From contig NZ_BMVU01000004.1 of assembly GCF_014650875.1 (NCBI RefSeq), positions 182,376 through 246,375 on the forward strand: a DNA stretch of 64,000 bases, in the 5' to 3' direction. Position numbers and translations under genes: made by a program. Positions 18,283-28,955 of this stretch are shown here, piece after piece. Under the pieces are notes generated by a model. That model searched no databases, was not told where the DNA came from, and worked only from the letters and a program-made list of their open reading frames with translations. Within the stretch, counting starts at the first letter, position 1. Each line of letters starts with the position of its first letter. The DNA is from Streptomyces minutiscleroticus (GTDB lineage Bacteria; Actinomycetota; Actinomycetes; Streptomycetales; Streptomycetaceae).

Positions 18283-18807
18283 TCAGCCGAGCGGCAGCAG
18301 CATCGTGATGTCGTCCCGGTCGTCCCCGGGGGCGACGCGGATCGCGCCGGGCACCCGCCCGACCTCCTTGTACCCGCAGGAGCCGTAGAAGTGCTCCAGG
18401 CCGAGGCCGCCGCGGCAGGTGAGCCGTATCGCCTCGATGCCGTCGAAGGTCCGGGCCCCGTCGGCGGCGGCCGCCAGCAGCTCGCGCCCGTACCCCCTGC
18501 CCTGGTGGCGGGGGTGCACCATCACCGTGTAGAGCCACACCCAGTGCGTCATCAGCCGGTGGGTGTTGAAGGTGTAGAACGCGGTCGCGGCGACGGCGCC
18601 CTCCTCGTCGTACCCGACGAGCAGCCGGGTGCGGCCCTCGGCCATCGCGGCGAAGTGCTTGACCAGCTCGGGACGGATCACGTCCGGTGTCACGGGCGGG
18701 ACGAAGCCGACCGCGCCACCGGCGTCGGTGACGTCGGCCCACAGGTCGAGGATCCCGTCGCGCAGGGCGGGGGTCACGGCGGGGTCGAGGACAAAGGTAA
18801 GGGCCAT
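18283..18807 (-). CDS. GNAT-family N-acetyltransferase
   Basis: A 174-residue GNAT fold. The acetyl-CoA loop is MVHPRHQGRGYGRELL (motif A, about residues 95-110) followed by the C-terminal HFYGSCGYKEVG beta-alpha. The substrate cannot be predicted. It is upstream of the DUF4229 gene on the same strand and could be co-transcribed with it. Confidence 0.85.
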   Translation of the reverse strand: MALTFVLDPAVTPALRDGILDLWADVTDAGGAVGFVPPVTPDVIRPELVKHFAAMAEGRTRLLVGYDEEGAVAATAFYTFNTHRLMTHWVWLYTVMVHPRHQGRGYGRELLAAAADGARTFDGIEAIRLTCRGGLGLEHFYGSCGYKEVGRVPGAIRVAPGDDRDDITMLLPLG

Positions 18808-18936
18808 GAGGCGAGATTAACCATTACGACTCGCCCGCCTCAACCGTGTATCACGGAACGGACGTCACACAGGTCACACCGGCCGCACAGCCCCTCCGCG
18901 GCGCACGCGGCCGCCGTTTCCCCGGCGCCCGCCGGC

Positions 18937-19587
18937 TCAGGCCAGGGCCCGCGCCGCCACCTTCAGGTCCGAGACCAGCCCCTGGTACGCCGCCTCGCGG
19001 TCGTCGGCCCGCAGGACCGACGAGGGGTGGACGGTCGCGACGACCCGCTCCGGGCGGCCGTGGACCTCCCGCTCCAGGACCGCTCCGCGCTCCCGGGTGA
19101 CCCGGAACGACGGGCCGAGCAGCGCCTTGCCCGCGGTGGCGCCGAGCACCACGATCAGCTCGGGCTCGACCGCGGCCAGCTCGGCGGCCAGCCAGGGCGC
19201 GCAGGCGCGCGCCTCGCGCTGGGTCGGCGACTTGTGGATGCGGCGCCCGCCGGAACCGGCCCGGCCGAACTTGAAGTGCTTGACGGCGTTGGTGACGTAC
19301 GCCTGCGCGGGGTCGACGCCCGCCTCCTCCAGGGCCCGGTCCAGCAGCCGGCCCGCGGGGCCGACGAACGGCCTGCCCTGCTTGTCCTCCTGGTCGCCGG
19401 GCTGCTCGCCCACGAGGAGGAGACGGGCGCCGGCGTCGCCCTCGCCGAACACGGTCTGCGTGGCGTCGCGGTGCAGCGGGCAGCCCCGGCAGCCGGCGGC
19501 CGCCTCGCGCAGCGCGTCCAGGCCGCCGCGCGAGGGGACGAAGGGCTCCGCGGTGTAGGCGTCCTCAGGTGCCTTCGTGGTGGCCAT
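18937..19587 (-). CDS. udgX: UdgX-type uracil-DNA glycosylase (4Fe-4S)
   Basis: A 216-residue member of the uracil-DNA glycosylase superfamily. Cys33/Cys36 and Cys129 fit the iron-sulfur ligands; motif A is GEQPGDQED (60-68); HPSSVL (187-192) is the second active-site motif. The insert KHFKF...GGRRIHKSP contains RRIH with His118, the hallmark of UdgX, which forms a covalent bond to the abasic sugar after uracil excision instead of turning over. The family's KRRIH has Gly here in place of the first Lys. It lies just downstream of mqnE on the same strand, 69 bases away. Confidence 0.88.
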   Translation of the reverse strand: MATTKAPEDAYTAEPFVPSRGGLDALREAAAGCRGCPLHRDATQTVFGEGDAGARLLLVGEQPGDQEDKQGRPFVGPAGRLLDRALEEAGVDPAQAYVTNAVKHFKFGRAGSGGRRIHKSPTQREARACAPWLAAELAAVEPELIVVLGATAGKALLGPSFRVTRERGAVLEREVHGRPERVVATVHPSSVLRADDREAAYQGLVSDLKVAARALA

Positions 19588-19655
19588 GCCGGGCGGGTAC
19601 CCGCCCGGCCCCCGGCCTCACGCCGGACGCGCCCCGCGCCGGACGGCGCCGCGCG

Positions 19656-20819
19656 TCAGACGCGCATCGGCTGCGGCGCGTCCCGGCGGGCCGGGTCCGG
19701 GCCGTCGTACTCGCGGATGATCTCGTAGCGCGTGTTGCGCTCGACGGGGCGGAAGCCCGCGTCGCGGATCAGGTCGAGCAGGTCCTCGCGGGTCAGCTTG
19801 TTCGGCGTGCCGTAGTTGTCCGCGTCGTGCGTGATCTTGTACTCGACGACCGAGCCGTCCATGTCGTCGGCGCCGTGCTGGAGGGCCAGCTGGGCGGTCT
19901 GCACGCCGTGCATGACCCAGAAGACCTTGACGTGCGGGACGTTGTCGAACAGCAGGCGGGAGACCGCGAAGGTCTTCAGCGCCTCGGCGCCGGTCGCCAT
20001 GGTGGTCCGCGCCTGGAGCCTGTTGCGGACCTTGCCGTCCTTCATGTCCACGAAGTCGTGCTGGTAGCGCAGCGGGATGAAGACCTGGAAGCCGCCGGTC
20101 TCGTCCTGCAGCTCGCGCAGCCGCAGGACGTGGTCCACGCGGTGGCGCGGCTCCTCGATGTGCCCGTACAGCATCGTGCACGGGGTCTTCAGACCCTTCT
20201 CGTGCGCGAGGCGGTGGATGCGCGACCAGTCCTCCCAGTGGGTGCGGTGGTCGACGATGTGCTGCCGCACCTCCCAGTCGAAGATCTCGGCGCCGCCGCC
20301 GGTCAGCGACTCCAGGCCGGCCTCGATCAGCTCGTCCAGGATGTCGGAGGCCGACATCCCGGAGATCGTCTCGAAGTGGTGGATCTCGGTGGCCGTGAAC
20401 GCCTTCAGGGAGACGTTCGGCAGCGCCTTCTTCAGCTCCGACAGCGAGCGCGGGTAGTAGCGCCACGGCAGGTTCGGGTGCAGGCCGTTGACGATGTGCA
20501 GCTCGGTGAGGTTCTCGTTCTCCATCGCCTTGGCGAGGCGGACGGCCTCCTCGATGCGCATCGTGTACGCGTCCTTCTCGCCCGGCTTGCGCTGGAACGA
20601 GCAGTACGCGCAGGACGCGGTGCACACGTTCGTCATGTTGAGGTGACGGTTGACGTTGAAGTGCACCACGTCGCCGTTCTTCCGCGTGCGCACCTCGTGC
20701 GCCAGACCGCCCAGCCACGCCAGGTCGTCCGACTCGTACAGCGCGATGCCGTCCTCGCGGGACAGCCGCTCGCCGTCCCGCACCTTCTGCTCCAGCTCGC
20801 GCTTGAGCCCGACGTCCAT
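19656..20819 (-). CDS. mqnE: Aminofutalosine synthase (radical SAM)
   Basis: A 387-residue radical SAM enzyme that joins the MqnA product to SAM's adenosyl radical to give aminofutalosine. The cluster motif is Cys66-x3-Cys70-x2-Cys73 (CTASCAYC), followed by ELHIVNGLHPNLPW and TGGGAEIF, all typical of MqnE. Length is normal. It is followed by udgX and preceded by an Lrp-type regulator (135 bases upstream), with ubiX, mqnP and mqnL within 5 kb. Aminofutalosine must be deaminated by an enzyme coded elsewhere. Confidence 0.95.
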   Translation of the reverse strand: MDVGLKRELEQKVRDGERLSREDGIALYESDDLAWLGGLAHEVRTRKNGDVVHFNVNRHLNMTNVCTASCAYCSFQRKPGEKDAYTMRIEEAVRLAKAMENENLTELHIVNGLHPNLPWRYYPRSLSELKKALPNVSLKAFTATEIHHFETISGMSASDILDELIEAGLESLTGGGAEIFDWEVRQHIVDHRTHWEDWSRIHRLAHEKGLKTPCTMLYGHIEEPRHRVDHVLRLRELQDETGGFQVFIPLRYQHDFVDMKDGKVRNRLQARTTMATGAEALKTFAVSRLLFDNVPHVKVFWVMHGVQTAQLALQHGADDMDGSVVEYKITHDADNYGTPNKLTREDLLDLIRDAGFRPVERNTRYEIIREYDGPDPARRDAPQPMRV

Positions 20820-20954
20820 GCCTCCACCTCTCGCTCAGCTACCCCGCCACGGTACTCCCCCGTCCGGGAAAGGCGTCGGGCCCCCGGGTCCCCGCCGGGC
20901 CCCCACCAGCGGGTTCGCCCCGCGACCCGTCCCAGCCGCTCCCGTGCCGCTCCC

Positions 20955-21410
20955 CTACTGCTCCTCGGGCAGCTCGCCGACGCGGTTCTCCCACTTGGTG
21001 GACAGCACGATCGTGGTCCGGGTCCGGGAGACGCCCTTGGTGCCGCTCAGGCGCCGGATCGTCCGCTCCAGGCCGTCCACGTCGCCCGCCCGCACCTTGA
21101 GCATGAAGGAGTCGTCGCCGGCGATGAACCAGCAGTCCTCGATCTCGTTCAGCTCCTTCAGGCGCTGGGCCACGTCCTCGTGGTCGGCGGCGTCCGAGAG
21201 CGAGATGCCGATCAGGGCCGTGACACCGAGGCCGAGGGAGGCTGCGTCGACCGTGGCGCGGTAGCCGGTGATCACCCCGGCAGCCTCCAGCCGGTTGATG
21301 CGGTCGGTGACGCTGGGGCCCGACAGGCCCACGAGGCGGCCCAGCTCGGCGTAGGAGGCCCTGCCGTTCTCGCGCAGGGCCTGGATGAGCTGCCTGTCAA
21401 CGGCGTCCAT
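20955..21410 (-). CDS. Lrp/AsnC-family regulator
   Basis: A 151-residue regulator: winged HTH at 1-60 (MDAVDRQLIQALRENGRASYAELG, then GLSGPSVTDRINRLEAAG) and a RAM ligand-binding domain after it. Such proteins form octamers and sense amino acids. It lies between ubiX and mqnE on the same strand, so control of menaquinone genes is possible but not shown. The start at 21410 gives the standard N-terminus. Confidence 0.92.
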   Translation of the reverse strand: MDAVDRQLIQALRENGRASYAELGRLVGLSGPSVTDRINRLEAAGVITGYRATVDAASLGLGVTALIGISLSDAADHEDVAQRLKELNEIEDCWFIAGDDSFMLKVRAGDVDGLERTIRRLSGTKGVSRTRTTIVLSTKWENRVGELPEEQ

Positions 21411-21504
21411 AGGTCCGTGGCCTTTCGTTGTTCAGAGGTGCGGCGAGTGTGCGTACGGAGAGAAAGAAAACGAGAGGGGGTGCGGGAGCACGGGGTCGGC
21501 TCCT

Positions 21505-22182
21505 TCAGGAGCGGGCCTCCCCCAGCTCCCCCTTCCAGCGGCGGTACAGGCCGTGCGGCACCCCGGCCGCGTCGAGGACCCGTCCCGCGACGAAGTCCAC
21601 GAGGTCCTGGATGTGCGTCGCCCCGGCGTAGAACGCGGGCGAGGCCGGCAGCACGACCGCGCCCGCCTCGTCGAGGGCCACCAGCTGCTTCAGCGTCTGC
21701 CCGCTCAGCGGCGTCTCGCGCACGGAGACCACCAGCGGGCGGCGCTCCTTGAGCGTCACGCCCGCCGCGCGCTGGAGCAGGTCCTTCGACAGGCCGAGGG
21801 CCACCCCGGCCACGCACGCCGTGGAGGCCGGCACGATCAGCATGCCCCTGGCCGGGTACGAGCCGGAGGAGGGGCCGGCGGCCAGGTCGCCGGCGGACCA
21901 GTGCCGTACGCGGTCGAGGTCCGCGCCGGAGATGTCGAAGGTGCCGGGCTTGCCGTCCGCGCCCCGGCTCAGCCAGGCCCGCAGGTCCTCCCGCCAGTGC
22001 GCGTCCCGGAAGCCGATGCCCGTCTCGTCGAGCAGCGTCAGCCGCGAGGCACGGCTGACCACCAGGTCGACGCTCTCGCCCGCGGCGAGCAGACCGCGCA
22101 GCACGGCGGCGGCGTACGGGGTGCCCGACGCGCCGGACACCCCCACGATCCAAGGCCGGCGCTCGTTTCCTCCTGGGTTCAC
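21505..22182 (-). CDS. ubiX: Flavin prenyltransferase (UbiX/Pad1 type)
   Basis: A 225-residue flavoprotein with the phosphate-binding SGASGTPYA (about 16-24) and late VPASTACVAGVALGLSKDLLQRAAGVTLKERRPLVVSVRETPL-type region split over 115-160. It makes prenylated FMN, the cofactor of UbiD decarboxylases; the partner mqnL is 2 kb away, so it serves late menaquinone synthesis. The GTG at 22182 is the best start although the AGGAGG lies just inside it; the real start may be a few codons later. Same strand as the two small genes upstream and the Lrp gene downstream. Confidence 0.9.
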   Translation of the reverse strand: MNPGGNERRPWIVGVSGASGTPYAAAVLRGLLAAGESVDLVVSRASRLTLLDETGIGFRDAHWREDLRAWLSRGADGKPGTFDISGADLDRVRHWSAGDLAAGPSSGSYPARGMLIVPASTACVAGVALGLSKDLLQRAAGVTLKERRPLVVSVRETPLSGQTLKQLVALDEAGAVVLPASPAFYAGATHIQDLVDFVAGRVLDAAGVPHGLYRRWKGELGEARS

Positions 22183-22247
22183 ACCCCGAGCCTATCCGCC
22201 CACCGCGGCGACGCCCCAGGAGCGTTCGGGCGACGCCCCCTCACGCC

Positions 22248-22532
22248 CTACGGCCGCGCCCGGGAGGCGATCCGCAAGGTGTCGGTGAGGGAGCGGGTCA
22301 GTTCCGTGACCATGTGGCGCAGCTCCTCCGGGCCCGCCTCGTCCGCCAGCCGCCCGACGTGTCCGAGCAGGACGGACGCCATCTCCAGGTGCACGGCGTC
22401 CGTCACGTCCGCCCGGCGCGGGACCGGCCCCGGCCGCCCCGGGTCCGTGATCACGTACGCGGTCCTGCCGTCCGGCTCCCGCCAGGGCAGCGGGCGCAGC
22501 ACCCCGGGCCCGTCGGTCCCCTCCGCGCTCAC
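22248..22532 (-). CDS. Small conserved hypothetical protein
   Basis: Encodes 94 residues, hydrophilic, with a helix-rich C-terminal half (LEMASVLLGHVGRL, then LRHMVTELTRSLTDTLRIA). No known family is recognised. Its GTG overlaps the stop of the upstream small membrane gene (GTGA), and ubiX follows 66 bases later, so it belongs to a probable three-gene transcription unit. Confidence 0.6.
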   Translation of the reverse strand: MSAEGTDGPGVLRPLPWREPDGRTAYVITDPGRPGPVPRRADVTDAVHLEMASVLLGHVGRLADEAGPEELRHMVTELTRSLTDTLRIASRARP

Positions 22533-22795
22533 GCGGCCTCCGTCCCCCGGACCACGTAGAGCTCGCGGGGCAGGTAGGGGCGGGCGAGCCGGGACGCGCT
22601 CCCGTCGAGCGGCGCTTCGGGCCCGCGCGCGGGGCGCCGGCAGGCGAGGGGACGGGCGGGCAGGGGCTGTCCGTCCGCCCTGCGGTGCCTGCCCCTCGGC
22701 GCGGGCGGCATGAGCCGCGCCAGGGACACCAGTACGCCGAGTGAAGCCAGGTGAAGGGTCACCCAGGGCAGTACGAGAGGGATAAGGTCGGCCAT
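22529..22795 (-). CDS. Small membrane-anchored hypothetical protein
   Basis: Encodes 88 residues: a hydrophobic N-terminus (about 3-29) followed by an Arg/Pro-rich soluble tail. A GAAGGAG ribosome site precedes the ATG by 8 bases and the stop overlaps the next gene's GTG. Function unknown; by position it leads the unit running to ubiX. Confidence 0.6.
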   Translation of the reverse strand: MADLIPLVLPWVTLHLASLGVLVSLARLMPPAPRGRHRRADGQPLPARPLACRRPARGPEAPLDGSASRLARPYLPRELYVVRGTEAA

Positions 22796-22891
22796 GCGTC
22801 AGCTCCTTCGAAGCTGGTGCCGTGCCCCGGGGCGGTTGCAGCCGTCGCCGGGGTCTCTTACGCCCAACGTAGCAGAGGATTTCTACAGGAT

Positions 22892-22938
22892 TCTAGGGTG
22901 AACTAGAGATCGATTAGTGTGGCATACCAGGCACACTA
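22892..22938. promoter_or_regulatory. Two dyads in the GntR / small-membrane divergent promoter
   Basis: In an AT-rich 150-base gap, TCTAG-N6-CTAGA (22892-22907) and TAGTGTG-N10-CACACTA (22915-22938) lie next to each other, the second ending 10 bases before the GntR start. They are good candidates for autoregulatory operators that would also affect the minus-strand unit leading to ubiX. Confidence 0.5.
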
Positions 22939-22948
22939 TGGAACGGTG

Positions 22949-23224
22949 ATGGAGTTCGAACCCGACATCCCGCGCTGGCGGCAGGTGGCCGCCGTGATCC
23001 GCGACCGCATCGAGGACGGCACCTACCCGCCCCGCGGACGCGTGCCCTCGGTCCAGCAGATCGTCGAGGAGTTCGGCATCGCCACCGCGACGGCGGCCAA
23101 GGTGAACGTGGGCCTGAAGAAGGAAGGTCTGGTCTACACCGAGATCGGCATGGGTTCCTTCGTCTCCCCCGAGGCTCCGGCCCTGATCGCGAAAGCCCGC
23201 GCCGGCGAGGCCGACGCGGGCTGA
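22949..23224 (+). CDS. GntR-type DNA-binding protein without effector domain
   Basis: A 91-residue winged-helix protein. IPRWRQVAAVIRDRIEDGTYPPRGRVPSVQQIVEEFGIATATAAK is a standard GntR HTH, but the chain ends soon after the wing (EGLVYTEIGMGSFV), so there is no ligand domain. Short GntR proteins of this sort are common in Streptomyces and often act with a partner. The ATG at 22949 starts just before the conserved domain; an earlier ATG at 22919 falls in the dyads. Convergent with mqnP. Confidence 0.85.
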   Translation: MEFEPDIPRWRQVAAVIRDRIEDGTYPPRGRVPSVQQIVEEFGIATATAAKVNVGLKKEGLVYTEIGMGSFVSPEAPALIAKARAGEADAG

Positions 23225-23256
23225 GTCCGGGCGGCCGTACCGCCGCCACCTGCCGA

Positions 23257-24162
23257 TTACGGGGTCAGTCCCCGCACCAGCAGGTCCAGCAGCGCGCACA
23301 CGAACAGCGCTATGCCGATGAAGCCGTTGACGCTGAAGAAGGCGCGGTTCAGGCGGGACAGGTCGTTCGGGCGGACGATCGAGTGCTCGTAGACGAAGGC
23401 GCCCGCGACGATCAGCAGGCCGAGCCAGAAGAACACGCCCGCGTCGGTGGCCAGCGCGAACCAGACGAACAACGCCGTGGTGACGGCGTGGCAGACGCGG
23501 GCGCCCCGAATGGCGGCCGGGATGCCGAAGCGGGCCGGGACGGACTTCACGCCGATCTCGCGGTCGGTCTCCACGTCCTGGCAGGCGTAGATCAGGTCGA
23601 AGCCGCCGATCCAGACGCCGACCGCGAGGCCGAGGATCACGGCCTCCCAGGACCACTCGCCGGTGATCGCCAGCCAGCCGCCGACCGGGCCCATGGCCTG
23701 GGCGAGACCGAGGATGGCCTGCGGGAAGTTCGTGAACCGCTTGCCGTACGGATAGACCACCATCGGTATCACCGCGACGGGGGCCAGGGCCAGGCAGAGC
23801 GGGTTGAGCAGCGCGGCGGCGGCCAGGAAGACGACGAGCGCGACGAGCGCGCCGGTCCAGGCGTGCTTCACCGACATCGCGCCGGTGACCAGCTCGCGGT
23901 GGGCGGTGCGCGGGTTGCGCGCGTCGATCTCGCGGTCGATGATCCGGTTCGCGGCCATCGCGAAGGTGCGCAGCCCGACCATGGCGACGGTGACGAGCAG
24001 CAGCTCCCACCAGTGGATGTTCTTGTCCGCCAGGAACATGGCGGTGAGCGCCGCGATGTACGCGAAGGGCAGCGCGAAGACCGAGTGCTCGATCATGACC
24101 AGGCGAAGGAACGCCTTCGTCCGGCCCGGCTGCTGCGGAATGGCGGCGGAGGCGCTGGTCAC
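23257..24162 (-). CDS. mqnP: Menaquinone-pathway polyprenyltransferase (UbiA family)
   Basis: A 301-residue UbiA-fold membrane prenyltransferase with about nine helices. The two Asp-rich motifs are ANRIIDREID (71-80) and the later YACQDVETDREIG. It attaches the polyprenyl chain to the naphthoate precursor. The open frame extends far upstream, but the GTG at 24162 has GGAAGGAG 8 bases before it and overlaps the mqnL stop (GTGA), so the two are translationally coupled. Normal family length. Confidence 0.94.
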   Translation of the reverse strand: MTSASAAIPQQPGRTKAFLRLVMIEHSVFALPFAYIAALTAMFLADKNIHWWELLLVTVAMVGLRTFAMAANRIIDREIDARNPRTAHRELVTGAMSVKHAWTGALVALVVFLAAAALLNPLCLALAPVAVIPMVVYPYGKRFTNFPQAILGLAQAMGPVGGWLAITGEWSWEAVILGLAVGVWIGGFDLIYACQDVETDREIGVKSVPARFGIPAAIRGARVCHAVTTALFVWFALATDAGVFFWLGLLIVAGAFVYEHSIVRPNDLSRLNRAFFSVNGFIGIALFVCALLDLLVRGLTP

Positions 24163-25610
24163 AGGCCGTACTCCTTCCAACGGCGGTCGACCTTCGCCGC
24201 CGTCTCCGGGTCCGACAGCACCATCTCGGGCCAGCCGCCGTCCCGGGTGTAGCCCTCCTCGGGCAGCTTCCTGGTCGCGTCGATGCCCGCCTTTCCACCC
24301 CAGAACTGCTGGTAGGAGGCATGGTCGAGATGGTCGACCGGGCCCTCGACGACGGTGAGGTCGCGGGAGTAGTCGGTGTTGCCGAGCGCCCGCCACGCGA
24401 CCTCGTGCAGGTCGTGGACGTCGCAGTCGGCGTCCACCACCACGATGAGCTTGGTCAGCGACATCATGTGGGCGCCCCAGATCGCGTGCATGACCTTCTG
24501 GGCGTGCTTGGGGTACTTCTTGTCGATCGAGACGATCGCGCAGTTGTGGAAGCCGCCGGCCTCGGGGAGGTGGTAGTCCACGATGTCCGGCACGATGATC
24601 TTGAGGAGCGGGAGGAAGAAACGCTCCGTCGCGCGGCCCAGCGGGCCGTCCTCCGTCGGCGGGCGGCCGACGACGATCGACTGGAGCAGCGGGCGCTTGC
24701 GCATGGTGATGCAGTCGATCTTCAGCGCCGGGAAGGGCTCCTGCGGGGTGTAGAAGCCGGTGTGGTCGCCGAAGGGGCCCTCGGGGAGCATCTCGCCCGG
24801 CTCCAGCCACCCCTCGATCACGACCTCGGCGTGCGCCGGGACCTGGAGCGGGACCGTCCTGCAGTCGACCATCTCGATCCGCTTGCCCTGGAGGAACCCG
24901 GCGAAGAGGTACTCGTCGATGTCGCCCGGCAGCGGGGCCGTCGCCGCGTACGTCACGGCGGGCGGGCAGCCGAAGGCGATGGCGACGGGCAGCCGCTCGC
25001 CGCGCCGGGCCGCCACCTGGTAGTGGTTCCGGCTGTCCTTGTGGATCTGCCAGTGCATGCCGATGGTGCGCTTGTCGTGGCGCTGGAGGCGGTAGAGGCC
25101 GAGGTTGCGGATGCCGGTCTCGGGGTCCTTGGTGTGGGTCAGGCCCAGGTTGAAGAAGGAGCCGCCGTCCTGCGGCCAGGTGAACAGGGCCGGGAGCATG
25201 TCCAGGTCCACGTCGTCGCCGCGCAGGACGACCTCCTGGACGGGGCCCTCCTTGACCTTCCTCGGCGGGACGTGCGTCATCGCGCCGAGCTTGCCGAACG
25301 CCTCGCGCACCCCGACGAACCCGTGCGGCAGCTCGGGCCTGAGCAGTCCGCCGATCTTCTCGGTGATCTCGCCGTAGGACTTCAGGCCGAGGGCCTTGAG
25401 CATCCGGCGGTCCGTGCCGAAGACGTTCATCGCCAGCGGCATCGCCGAACCGCGCACGTTCTCGAAGAGCAGCGCCGGTCCGCCCGCCTTCTGGACCCGG
25501 TCGACGATCTCCCCGACCTCCAGGTACGGGTCCACCTCGGCCTTGACGCGCTTGAGGTCGCCGTCGCGCTCCAGTGCCCTGAGCAGGGAGCGAAGATCGT
25601 CGTAAGCCAT
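24159..25610 (-). CDS. mqnL: UbiD-family decarboxylase of menaquinone synthesis
   Basis: A 483-residue prenyl-FMN-dependent decarboxylase. The active-site loop is EGPFGDH (277-283) and the family's N-terminal DLRSLLRALERDGDL and PALLFENVRG are clear. It is thought to remove the naphthoate carboxylate in the late futalosine route, with cofactor from the ubiX gene at 21.5 kb. It is first in a two-gene operon with mqnP and divergent from a PLDc_N gene 88 bases away. Confidence 0.94.
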   Translation of the reverse strand: MAYDDLRSLLRALERDGDLKRVKAEVDPYLEVGEIVDRVQKAGGPALLFENVRGSAMPLAMNVFGTDRRMLKALGLKSYGEITEKIGGLLRPELPHGFVGVREAFGKLGAMTHVPPRKVKEGPVQEVVLRGDDVDLDMLPALFTWPQDGGSFFNLGLTHTKDPETGIRNLGLYRLQRHDKRTIGMHWQIHKDSRNHYQVAARRGERLPVAIAFGCPPAVTYAATAPLPGDIDEYLFAGFLQGKRIEMVDCRTVPLQVPAHAEVVIEGWLEPGEMLPEGPFGDHTGFYTPQEPFPALKIDCITMRKRPLLQSIVVGRPPTEDGPLGRATERFFLPLLKIIVPDIVDYHLPEAGGFHNCAIVSIDKKYPKHAQKVMHAIWGAHMMSLTKLIVVVDADCDVHDLHEVAWRALGNTDYSRDLTVVEGPVDHLDHASYQQFWGGKAGIDATRKLPEEGYTRDGGWPEMVLSDPETAAKVDRRWKEYGL

Positions 25611-25698
25611 GCGTTCCAGTATCGGGCACCCGCTACCCTGGCCCCGTCACCGGGGGCGTCCGCCGCTCCCACACCGCACCCTGGGGGATCGCTCGACC

Positions 25699-26196
25699 AT
25701 GCTCAGGCTTCTGCCGTCCCTGCTGGTCCTGGCCTTGTGGATCTACGCCTTCATCGACTGCCTGACCACCCCGGAGAAGGAAGTCCGGCACCTGCCCAAG
25801 GTGGTCTGGATCATCATCGTGCTGCTCTTCGGCACCGTGCTGCTCGGTCCGATCGCCTGGCTGGTGGCGGGCAAGGTGCGCAAGGGGCCGCGCGGTGAGG
25901 CGACCCTCGTGGAGCGGCACCGCGACCGGGACCGCGGGCCCGTGCGGTACGTCGCCCCCGACGACAACCCCGAGTTCCTGAAGTCGCTCACCGAGGAGAA
26001 CAGGAACAGGACCGGGGCCGGAGCCGGGGCGAAGCCCGGGGACGGGACCGAGATCGAGGACGAGGTCGAGGACAAGAAGGACGAAACGGTCCTGCGGAAC
26101 TGGGAGGCCGACCTGCGCCGCCGCGAGGAGGAACTGGAGCGGCGCGAGCGCGAGGGCCGCCGCGAGCAGGGCGGCCCGGAGGACGGCACGCCCTGA
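25699..26196 (+). CDS. PLDc_N-type small membrane protein
   Basis: A 165-residue protein: two transmembrane helices (about 4-20 and 36-56) around the CLTTPEKEVRHLPKVVW loop that marks the PLDc_N family, then a long charged tail with a Glu/Arg-rich probable coiled coil (130-155). No phospholipase domain is present. ATG 25699 sits right at the first helix, with gggggatc upstream. The family is widespread in actinobacteria with unknown function. Convergent with the kinase gene. Confidence 0.85.
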   Translation: MLRLLPSLLVLALWIYAFIDCLTTPEKEVRHLPKVVWIIIVLLFGTVLLGPIAWLVAGKVRKGPRGEATLVERHRDRDRGPVRYVAPDDNPEFLKSLTEENRNRTGAGAGAKPGDGTEIEDEVEDKKDETVLRNWEADLRRREEELERREREGRREQGGPEDGTP

Positions 26197-26244
26197 CGCC
26201 CGGGCGGCCGGACCCGGCGCCCGGCCCGCCCTCCGGACCCGCGC

Positions 26245-26271
26245 CCGGTCCCTCGGGGCCTGCGGGACCGG
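26245..26271. terminator. Stem-loop between convergent genes
   Basis: CCGGTCCC (26245-26252) / GGGACCGG (26264-26271), 11-base loop, between the PLDc_N stop and the kinase stop. Likely bidirectional; no T-run. Confidence 0.45.
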
Positions 26272-26302
26272 CGGCGACGGGCGTGCGCCGCACGGCGCGG
26301 GG

Positions 26303-28693
<2,391 letters not shown>

Positions 28694-28864
28694 TTGCCTG
28701 CCACCTCCCCGTACGCGGCTGCGCTTCCAGCCACTGCGCAGCGTCTCACCCTCACGCCGCTACGGCGGCACGCACCCCGATTCTTCCTGGACCGGGCACC
28801 GGTTGCGAACTCGGGAACGGACCGGGGTGTCCGGTACATTTCCGGGCATTTACCCCATCGCTCG

Positions 28865-28955
28865 GCGTTCCCGCACCGCGGAGGACGCCCTGCCGCCCCG
28901 GCGTTCCCGGCACTCCCCGGTGTTCCTCAGCGTTCCAGCACCGCGAAGGACGCCC
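28865..28955. repeat. Duplicate of the VOC gene 3' end
   Basis: 28930-28955 (the last codons and stop region of the VOC gene) recurs at 28865-28890 with 24 of 26 bases identical, 65 bases apart, beyond the stop codon. A weaker third copy lies between them. Part of the 3'-end duplication pattern noted in the findings. Confidence 0.7.
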
